From NCBI GenBank assembly GCA_018700215.1, contig JABIST010000086.1:1-6039 (forward strand): a DNA stretch of 6,039 bases. Reading direction: 5' to 3'. Below, piece after piece: positions 1 through 4,636 of the stretch. The stretch comes from Dehalococcoidia bacterium. GTDB lineage: Bacteria > Chloroflexota > Dehalococcoidia > UBA2979. Below the pieces are notes generated by a model, which saw nothing but the letters and a program-made list of their open reading frames with translations, was not told the DNA's origin and did no database searches. The translations under genes were made by a program, and so were the position numbers. How positions within the stretch are numbered: the first letter of the stretch is position 1; each line of letters opens with the position of its first letter.

Positions 1-35
1 CTCCTCCGGTGTCCGGCCTCCGCTTCTGACCGGAT

Positions 36-70
36 CCCCATGCGGGGTCGTAGGGGACGTAGTCCCCTAC
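36..70. repeat. Two adjacent short hairpins
   Basis: CCCC (36-39) pairs with GGGG (44-47) around ATGC. Immediately beyond, GTAGGGGAC (50-58) pairs perfectly with GTCCCCTAC (62-70) around GTA, giving a 9-bp stem. The G runs could also pair in alternative ways, since GGGG at 44-47 and at 53-56 can each face either C run. Neither strand has a T tract after the stems, so this is not a standard intrinsic terminator. It could be a REP-like extragenic palindrome or an RNA 3' end, and the function is unknown. Confidence 0.5.
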
Positions 71-181
71 AGGAAGAAGGGTGGGCGGGCGGGATCATCA
101 TTACTTTCATCGCCAACGCCGAAGGCAAGCCACTCTCACCACCAAAACCTCGCTGCACCACCGATATCGTTCCTGCCACCC

Positions 182-210
182 AGAAAGAAAGAGACCCCGC
201 AGGGGGCCTC
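182..210 (-). terminator. Rho-independent terminator, leftward (gatB side)
   Basis: Read on the minus strand, GAGGCCCC and GGGGTCTC form an 8-bp stem around a CTGC loop (plus-strand arms 191-198 and 203-210). A T-rich tail, TTTCTTTCT, follows (complement of 182-190). The only non-Watson-Crick pair is G·U in the minus-strand RNA; in plus-strand RNA the same position is an A/C mismatch, and there is no U tract on that side. Both points indicate that it acts on leftward transcripts. It lies about 136 bases past the gatB stop codon with no other minus-strand gene between, so it most likely ends the gatB message. Confidence 0.65.
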
Positions 211-310
211 ACTGGAACCAGCCGGCCATCGAGATCACCCCATCGACGCCTCCCCGACAACGCCAAAGGCGCGCCTCACTACGACTCGAAACCCCCGAGG
301 TCACCCCAGC

Positions 311-334
311 CGCTTCGCAATCAGCCGCGAAGCG
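311..334. repeat. 8-bp inverted repeat just past the gatB stop
   Basis: CGCTTCGC (311-318) and GCGAAGCG (327-334) are perfect complements around an 8-base spacer. The structure starts 12 bases after the gatB stop codon in the direction of transcription. It lacks a U tract, so it could protect the 3' end or act as a pause hairpin rather than terminate alone. The same octamer recurs elsewhere in the window (see findings). Confidence 0.5.
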
Positions 335-346
335 CCTTCCAAGCCT

Positions 347-1828
347 CTACGAATCTAGCGCAGCCTTAATCGTCTCAGCCGCACTATTCGGATCCGTCCG
401 ACCCTTCATCTCGCGCATCACCTGTCCCACCAGGAACTTGATCGCGTTCTCCTTCCCGCCGCGGTAATCCTCCACCGCCTTCGGGTTCGCCTCAATCACC
501 CCGCGCACCACCTCATCGATCGCGCCCGAATCCGTCACCTGCTTCAGCCCGCGCTCCTCCACAATCGCCTCCGGCAGCGCGCCACTTTCGAACGCAAACA
601 CCAGCACATCCTTCGCAGTGCTCGCCGTGATCGTCTTCGCCTCCACCAGCGTCACAATCTGTGCCACGTGCTCCGGCGTAATCCCCGTATCCGCTAGCTC
701 CGCGTCCGCCCGCCCCACATCGTTGATCCGCCCCGCGACATCTCCGATGAACCAGTGCGCCACGCTTCGCCCGAGTCCCGGATCGCCCGCAAGCGTCACC
801 GCTGACTCGAAGTCCTCCGCACCCTGCTTCGAATCCACCAACAACAGCGCCTCGTCCAAGGTCACCCCATACTCGCTCTCAAACCGCGCCGCCCGCGCTG
901 CCGGTAGCTCCGGCAACTGCGCCCGCAGCTCCTCCACCATCTCCGCGGCAATTACCAGCGGCGGCAAGTCCGGCTCCGGGAAGTAGCGATAGTCGTTCGC
1001 CTCCTCCTTGCTCCGTTGCGACACCGTCTCGTTCGTCGCGTCCACCCACCCGCGCGTCTCCTGCTCAATCCGCTCGCCCGCGTCCAGCAGCACCGTCTGC
1101 CGCTCAATCTCGAACTCGATCGCCCGCTGCACGGAGCGGAACGAGTTCATGTTCTTCACCTCAACCTTCGCGCCCAGCTCCTCAACCCCTCGCACCCGCA
1201 GCGACACATTCGCGTCGCACCGGAACGAACCTTTCTCCATATCCGCGTCCGAAACCCCCGTGTACCGGAAAATCCGACGCAACGACCGCAGGAACGCCCC
1301 CGCCTCCTCCGCCGACCGAATGTCCGGCCGCGACACCAACTCCATCAGCGGCACCCCCGCGCGGTTGAAGTCGATCAGCGAATACACCTCCGCCCCATCG
1401 TCCCGATGCAGCAGCCGCCCCGTGTCCTCCTCCAGGTGAATCCGCTCCAGCCGCACGAACCGTGTCCCCTCGGACGTCTCCACCTCAAGCCCACCATCAA
1501 CGCAGAACGGCATATCGAACTGCGTGATCTGGTACCCCTTCGGCAGGTCGGGATACGGATAATTCTTCCGATCGAACTTCGCGTGCTCCGGAATCGTGCA
1601 CCCCAGCGCCAGCCCCGCCAGGATCGTGAAGCTCACCGCCTGCTCATTGATCACCGGCAACGTCCCCGGCAACCCCAGCGACACCGGATCGATCACCGTA
1701 TTCGGCTCCTGATCGAAGTACTCCCGAGGACAATCCGAAAACATCTTCGACCGCGTCCGCAGCTGGCAATGCACCTCCAGCCCAATCACCGCCTCGTAAT
1801 CAGCCTTCGTGCCAGTACTCGTCGTCAC
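347..1828 (-). CDS. gatB: Asp/Glu-tRNA(Asn/Gln) amidotransferase subunit B (GatB)
   Basis: GatB is the tRNA-binding and kinase subunit of the cytoplasmic GatCAB amidotransferase. The complex activates mischarged Glu-tRNA(Gln) or Asp-tRNA(Asn) with ATP and amidates it using ammonia from GatA. The 493-residue product has the usual length and the family blocks in order: IGLEVHCQL (15-23), DRKNYPYPDLPKGYQ (86-100), RIHLEEDTGRLL (129-140), DFNRAGVPLMELVSRPD (153-169), EKGSFRCDANVSLR (198-211), and the region around 260-290 ending NDYRYFPEPDLPP. A C-terminal helical/YqeY-like tail spans roughly 340-493. By eye, E18, H20, one of E133/E134, and E163 match the conserved cradle-domain metal or phosphate-site residues. 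I start it at GTG 1828, since GAGGG lies five bases upstream; an ATG at 1897 in the same frame would only add 23 Gly-rich residues. No gatA or gatC is adjacent. Expression probably ends at the hairpin at 182-210. The identification is secure; the exact start is less so. Confidence 0.97.
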   Translation of the reverse strand: MTTSTGTKADYEAVIGLEVHCQLRTRSKMFSDCPREYFDQEPNTVIDPVSLGLPGTLPVINEQAVSFTILAGLALGCTIPEHAKFDRKNYPYPDLPKGYQITQFDMPFCVDGGLEVETSEGTRFVRLERIHLEEDTGRLLHRDDGAEVYSLIDFNRAGVPLMELVSRPDIRSAEEAGAFLRSLRRIFRYTGVSDADMEKGSFRCDANVSLRVRGVEELGAKVEVKNMNSFRSVQRAIEFEIERQTVLLDAGERIEQETRGWVDATNETVSQRSKEEANDYRYFPEPDLPPLVIAAEMVEELRAQLPELPAARAARFESEYGVTLDEALLLVDSKQGAEDFESAVTLAGDPGLGRSVAHWFIGDVAGRINDVGRADAELADTGITPEHVAQIVTLVEAKTITASTAKDVLVFAFESGALPEAIVEERGLKQVTDSGAIDEVVRGVIEANPKAVEDYRGGKENAIKFLVGQVMREMKGRTDPNSAAETIKAALDS

Positions 1829-1951
1829 GCTTGCCCTCGCTCCCGAACCCTCGATGCCCCCCAGTCTACCGACCACCCCTCCCCCGGTCCCTATCACGCG
1901 CTCACGCGTCCGACCGAAACGAGCCCTGCCGTCTCCGGAGTCTCCTATCCG
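1829..1951. other. Spacer between the crotonase gene and gatB
   Basis: These 123 bases separate two leftward genes. A small hairpin, ACGCG/CGCGT around a 4-base loop, lies at 1896-1909. It has no following T tract, so it is not a convincing terminator and read-through from the crotonase gene into gatB is possible. A minus-strand TAGACT (complement of 1863-1868) is a loose -10-like match that would give a short gatB leader; no convincing -35 box accompanies it. Whether gatB has its own promoter cannot be settled from the sequence. Confidence 0.35.
1834..1838 (-). promoter_or_regulatory. Shine-Dalgarno site supporting the gatB GTG start
   Basis: On the minus strand GAGGG ends five bases before GTG at 1828. 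The protein then begins VTTSTGTKADYEAVIGLEVH, which puts the conserved IGLEVH block at residues 15-20, close to its position in other GatB proteins. The upstream ATG at 1897 would give an untypical Gly-rich leader. This is the reason for preferring the GTG. Confidence 0.55.
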
Positions 1952-2761
1952 CTAGCGCCCCGTGAATTCTGGATGGCGCTTCTCGCTCAGCGCCCGTCGC
2001 CCTTCCGCGTAGTCCTCGCTCGCGTAGCACTCCGCCTCCAGTGCATCGAGCCGCCCCCGATCGCGTTCCCGCTCCGGAAGCGGGCTGGCCTGCATGTTCG
2101 CCTTCAACTGCCGCACAGCCAGCGGAGCATTCGATGCAATCTCCGCCGCCAGCTCGCGCACCACGTCCTCAATCTCGTCCAGCGGCACCACCCGGTTCAC
2201 CAACCCGCACGCCAGCGCCTCGTCCGCCTTCATTCGGCGACCCGTCAGCAGCAGGTCGGCCGCGTGTGTCGGGCCAATCACCCGCATCAGCTCATCCGTG
2301 TTCTCGAAGCTGAGCCCCAGGCCGATCTTCGCCGCGGGGATACCGAACTCCGCGTTCTCCGCCGCAATCCGCAGATCCGCGCGCAGTGCCGCCTCAAGCC
2401 CACCCCCCAGCGCGAACCCTCGAACCAACGCAATCAGTGGCTTGCTCAGCGCGTGCAGCGAATCCCACATCCGCTCCGTCACCTCGTCGTAGACCCGGAT
2501 CGCCTCCGGCGTGGAACGCAGCTCGCCAAACTCGGTCACATCCGCCCCCGAGACGAACGCTCGCTCCCCACTCCCCATCATCACCACCACACGAACCTCA
2601 TCGTCCGCGTCGAACTGCTCAATGATTCCCGGAATCGCCTGCTTCATCGCGAAGTTCACCGCGTTCAGCCGCTCCGGATTGTTGAACACCATCCACCCCA
2701 CACCGTCTTCTACGGTGGCGCGCAACCGATCGGTGTCCAGTGAGATCTGACGAACGGTCAT
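1952..2761 (-). CDS. Enoyl-CoA hydratase/isomerase (crotonase) family protein
   Basis: This 269-residue protein has the normal length and fold signature of the crotonase superfamily. Members bind acyl-CoA thioesters and stabilise an enolate in an oxyanion hole; many act in fatty-acid beta-oxidation. Visible features are NNPERLNAVN (27-36), the first oxyanion-hole segment FVSGADVTEF (69-78), and the second, GFALGGGLEAALRADLRIA (115-133). The C-terminal part holds the usual LTGRRMKADEALACGLVNRVV segment (172-192, with one residue either side). E123 matches Glu144 of rat mitochondrial hydratase. The position of its second catalytic glutamate, Glu164, is Ala143 in FGIPAA (139-144). Many bacterial homologues share that FGIPAA-type sequence, so this is probably a subfamily trait rather than decay, but it argues against assuming simple hydratase chemistry. 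The ATG at 2761 is preceded by GAGG six bases upstream. The gene is divergent from the epoxide hydrolase and followed by gatB on the same strand. The substrate is unknown. Confidence 0.92.
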   Translation of the reverse strand: MTVRQISLDTDRLRATVEDGVGWMVFNNPERLNAVNFAMKQAIPGIIEQFDADDEVRVVVMMGSGERAFVSGADVTEFGELRSTPEAIRVYDEVTERMWDSLHALSKPLIALVRGFALGGGLEAALRADLRIAAENAEFGIPAAKIGLGLSFENTDELMRVIGPTHAADLLLTGRRMKADEALACGLVNRVVPLDEIEDVVRELAAEIASNAPLAVRQLKANMQASPLPERERDRGRLDALEAECYASEDYAEGRRALSEKRHPEFTGR

Positions 2762-2889
2762 CGTTGGCCTCGCGTTCCATGGCCCCCGGTCGGAAGCCGC
2801 TTCCTGGCTGCGCTCATCCTACCGTCGCCCAGCGCAGGCCCTCGTCCAACGAGGTACGCTGACCCATCACCAGCGAGAGGAACCTTCGC
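2762..2889. other. Divergent intergenic region, crotonase / epoxide hydrolase
   Basis: These 128 bases must hold the start signals of two divergent genes. Rightward, GAGAGGA at 2875-2881 is a good Shine-Dalgarno sequence for the ATG at 2890, and TACGCT at 2855-2860 is a weak -10 candidate. Leftward, GAGG (complement of 2768-2771) precedes the ATG at 2761, and TAGGAT (complement of 2818-2823) is a weak -10 candidate. No -35 box with normal spacing stands out for either gene, and no clear operator palindrome is visible. Confidence 0.35.
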
Positions 2890-3852
2890 ATGCCAGCCGA
2901 CCTCCAACACCACCAGCTCGAAGGCGTCAACGGACTCTCCATGCACGTCGCCGAACAAGGCGACGGACCCGCCATCGTCCTCTCTCACGGCTTCCCCGAA
3001 CTCTGGTACTCCTGGCGACACCAGATCCCCGCACTCGCCGAAGCCGGCTTCCGAGTCCTCGCCCCCGATCAGCGCGGCTACGGCGACACCACCGCACCCC
3101 ACGCCATCGACGCCTACTCCCAGCGTGATTTCTGTGAAGACCTCGTCGCACTGCTGGACGCTCGAGACATCGAACAGGCCATCTTCATCGGACACGACTG
3201 GGGCGGCGCCGTCGTCTGGAACATGGCCCTCCACTTCCCCGAACGCGTCCGTGCCGTCGCCGGCGTCAACACACCCTTCCGAGGCCAGCCCCCGCTCCCC
3301 ATGCTCGAAGCCCTCGACTCCAACCCCGGCATGTTCGACTACCAGTTCTACTTCCAGGACCCCGGCGTCGCCGAAGCCGAACTCGAAGCCGACGTCGAGC
3401 GCTCCTTTCGCCTCATCTTCCGCAGCAGCGACCCCGCCGACGCATTCGACGTGCTCGCAGGCTTCGACACCGTCCGCGAACGCGGCGGCGTCTTCGCTGG
3501 CTACCCGCCGGACGCCCCGCGTAGCGTCATGCTCTCCCAGGAAGAACTCGATGTCTTCGTCGAAACCTTCAAACGCACCGGCTTTCGGGGCGGCCTCAAC
3601 TGGTACCGCAACAGCCGCGCAAGCTGGGACTGGGGCGAAGCAACCAAAGGCCACACCATCGATTGCCCCGCACTCATGGTCACCGCGGAGAACGACCCCG
3701 TGCTCACCCCGGCCATGACCCAGGGAATGGAAGCCGTCGTCCCCAACCTCAGCCGCGGCCATATCGAACACTGTGCCCACTGGACCCAGCAAGAACGTCC
3801 CCAGGAGCTAAATCGCATCCTCCTCGATTGGCTCGCCGCACTCCCCGACTAA
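2890..3852 (+). CDS. Soluble-type epoxide hydrolase (alpha/beta-hydrolase fold)
   Basis: The 320-residue product is a full-length alpha/beta-hydrolase of the epoxide hydrolase family. These cytosolic enzymes open epoxides to vicinal diols through an ester on an active-site aspartate. All expected residues are visible: the HGFPE oxyanion motif (33-37), the nucleophile D103 in GHDWGG, lid tyrosines Y151 in DYQFYFQDPG and Y239 in NWYRN, the acid D269 in AENDPVL, and the base H297 in CAHWTQ. These correspond to D335, Y383, Y466, D496 and H524 of human soluble epoxide hydrolase. The similarity extends through DPGVAEAELE, GFRGGLNWYRN and PALMVTAE. The N-terminal phosphatase domain of the mammalian enzyme is absent, as is usual for bacterial homologues. 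The Shine-Dalgarno GAGAGGA at 2875-2881 supports this ATG. There is no signal peptide or membrane segment. The gene stands alone on its strand and converges on the VOC gene. The natural epoxide is unknown; a haloalkane dehalogenase is unlikely given the two lid tyrosines. Confidence 0.95.
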   Translation: MPADLQHHQLEGVNGLSMHVAEQGDGPAIVLSHGFPELWYSWRHQIPALAEAGFRVLAPDQRGYGDTTAPHAIDAYSQRDFCEDLVALLDARDIEQAIFIGHDWGGAVVWNMALHFPERVRAVAGVNTPFRGQPPLPMLEALDSNPGMFDYQFYFQDPGVAEAELEADVERSFRLIFRSSDPADAFDVLAGFDTVRERGGVFAGYPPDAPRSVMLSQEELDVFVETFKRTGFRGGLNWYRNSRASWDWGEATKGHTIDCPALMVTAENDPVLTPAMTQGMEAVVPNLSRGHIEHCAHWTQQERPQELNRILLDWLAALPD

Positions 3853-3879
3853 CGCTCACCCTCCCATGTCCCCACAACG

Positions 3880-3913
3880 AAAAACGGCGCACCCCCCGAA
3901 GGAAGCACGCCGT
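3880..3913 (-). terminator. Strong rho-independent terminator with UUCG tetraloop
   Basis: Read on the minus strand, a 13-bp stem (plus-strand arms 3884-3896 and 3901-3913) closes a C(UUCG)G tetraloop, and the stem's 3' side runs into five T residues (complement of 3880-3884). Four internal pairs are G·U in the minus-strand RNA but become C/A mismatches in plus-strand RNA, which also lacks a U tract. The structure is therefore built for leftward transcription. It lies 51 bases past the VOC stop codon and is the likely end of that message. It may also block leftward read-through into the 3' end of the epoxide hydrolase gene. No separate plus-strand terminator for the hydrolase gene is visible in the 112-base convergent gap. 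Confidence 0.85.
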
Positions 3914-3964
3914 CCACTGCACCCTGTCCAACAGGCGCGAAGCGCAACCAACCCCGGAACGGGG

Positions 3965-4396
3965 CTAGGAGCCGCCGATGTCCTGGCCAACCCCCACGGC
4001 GTACCCGTCCGGGTCCTTCATCTCAAACTCAAGCATCCCGTACGGCTGCTCCACCAGCTCCTGGCTGATCTTCGCACCCTTGCGCTTCGCCGAGCTGTAC
4101 AGCTTCTTGATGTCCTGATCGACGCGGTAATAGATGCTCACCACCCGCTGCGCCTTCCGAGCAGAAATCGCCGCCGCCACAGGCTTCGGTGCCGGCTTCC
4201 CCTTCATCATGTCGCCGCCGTCGCTGATCATCACCCCAACCCCGGCATCATTCGTCAGCCGCACAAACGTCGGCGACTTCTTGTCCGGCATCGCCATCTC
4301 AACCTTCAAGCCCAGCATCCGCGTGTACCACTCCGCCGCTCGCGCAACGTCCTTCACTCGAATGTGCGGATCAGCATGCTGAATCGTCGCTGCCAT
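3965..4396 (-). CDS. VOC-superfamily (glyoxalase/bleomycin-resistance fold) protein
   Basis: This 143-residue protein has one vicinal-oxygen-chelate domain, built of two beta-alpha-beta-beta-beta modules. The first module starts at HIRVKDVARAAEWYTRMLGL (11-30) and the second at RVVSIYYRVDQDIKKLYSSA (84-103), ending with the classic DPDGYAV segment (128-134). Aligned by eye with E. coli glyoxalase I, the metal ligands H5, H74 and E122 fall on D9, S87 and G135, and no glutamate stands at the E56 position. A metal-dependent glyoxalase I is therefore unlikely. A metal-free binding protein or another VOC activity is as plausible, and the substrate cannot be named. The region around 66-83 is unusually rich in Lys, Pro and Ala. 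The start is placed at 4396 because AAGGAG lies six bases upstream; the same frame is open back to an ATG at 4525, but that would add 43 residues outside the fold. No signal peptide is visible. It is monocistronic and ends before the hairpin at 3880-3913. Confidence 0.88.
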   Translation of the reverse strand: MAATIQHADPHIRVKDVARAAEWYTRMLGLKVEMAMPDKKSPTFVRLTNDAGVGVMISDGGDMMKGKPAPKPVAAAISARKAQRVVSIYYRVDQDIKKLYSSAKRKGAKISQELVEQPYGMLEFEMKDPDGYAVGVGQDIGGS

Positions 4397-4402
4397 CTGG
4401 CG

Positions 4403-4408
4403 CTCCTT
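4403..4408 (-). promoter_or_regulatory. Shine-Dalgarno site fixing the VOC gene start
   Basis: AAGGAG on the minus strand is six bases upstream of the ATG at 4396, close to ideal in sequence and spacing. It rules against the in-frame ATG at 4525, and against the paired ATGs shortly upstream that would read MMIVKERQ before this methionine. Confidence 0.8.
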
Positions 4409-4621
4409 CACAATCATCATCCCGTTGATATCACTTGATGTATCGACCGTAGCACCCACCCCCCTTGGCCCCCACACCCATACGTAATCCCCACGCCTCC
4501 GACCACCGCCCCCCGACCTCACCACCCCAGACCTCCCGAGCCGCCACGAGCTTCCGAGCCACCCCAGCCCGCTCCGCTACCCGCCGCGAAGCGTCCTTAC
4601 TCCCCCTCACCCACCGCCGAG

Positions 4622-4627
4622 TACAAT
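4622..4627 (+). promoter_or_regulatory. Candidate -10 box for a leaderless rarA transcript
   Basis: TACAAT matches five of six positions of the TATAAT consensus and stands out in this GC-rich spacer. Only nine bases (CCCCACCTC) separate it from the ATG at 4637, so transcription would begin at or within about three bases of the start codon. No Shine-Dalgarno sequence is present upstream of that ATG. The -35 region is poor: TTACTC at 4597-4602 is a weak match at a long 19-base spacing. Confidence 0.45.
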
Positions 4628-4636
4628 CCCCACCTC

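Larger units (their letters stand above)
1..346. other. Left-edge intergenic region with no supported gene
   Basis: No reading frame here resembles a known protein. The open plus-strand frames run straight through the palindromes and have Arg/Pro-rich low-complexity translations. A minus-strand frame starting at 110 (MKVMMIPPAH...) stays open to the left edge, but it has no clear ribosome-binding site and also reads through the palindromes. A few plus-strand codons ending at the TGA at 27-29 could be the tail of an off-window gene, but eight residues cannot be assigned. What the stretch does hold is three inverted repeats (36-70, 191-210 and 311-334), listed separately. No tRNA-like cloverleaf or rRNA segment is recognisable. 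The region is best read as the 3' flank of gatB. Confidence 0.6.
4397..4636. other. Divergent intergenic region, VOC gene / rarA
   Basis: These 240 bases lie between two divergent starts. The VOC side holds a strong Shine-Dalgarno sequence and a loose -10-like TACGGT on the minus strand (complement of 4446-4451). The rarA side holds TACAAT at 4622-4627. The middle part, about 4455-4620, is pyrimidine-rich on the plus strand, with long C runs and no convincing reading frame or hairpin. One copy of the GCGAAGCG octamer is at 4586-4593. Confidence 0.4.

Noticed and set aside
1..110. Minus-strand frame starting MKVMMIPPAH, open to the left edge
   Set aside because: Only about 36 codons are visible, there is no Shine-Dalgarno sequence, and it crosses both left-edge hairpins. 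A real gene cannot be excluded but is not supported.
40..467. Overlapping plus-strand frames of 109 and 128 codons in the left flank
   Set aside because: They read through the palindromes and a terminator, and the longer one runs into antisense gatB. Composition is Arg/Ser/Pro-rich and neither has a plausible ribosome-binding site.
1896..1909. 5-bp hairpin between the crotonase gene and gatB as a terminator
   Set aside because: The stem is short and no T tract follows on either strand, so it is probably chance in GC-rich sequence.
1016..2743. 575-codon plus-strand open frame across gatB and the crotonase gene
   Set aside because: It lies antisense to two secure genes, is mostly Arg/Pro/His/Leu low-complexity sequence, matches no family and exists because stop codons are rare opposite GC-rich genes.
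2758..3792. 344-codon minus-strand open frame opposite the epoxide hydrolase
   Set aside because: The opposite strand encodes an epoxide hydrolase with every catalytic residue; the antisense translation is Gly/Val/Glu-rich without a recognisable domain.
4397..4525. 43-residue N-terminal extension of the VOC protein
   Set aside because: The Gly/Arg-rich leader is outside the fold, while the ATG at 4396 has an AAGGAG at ideal spacing.
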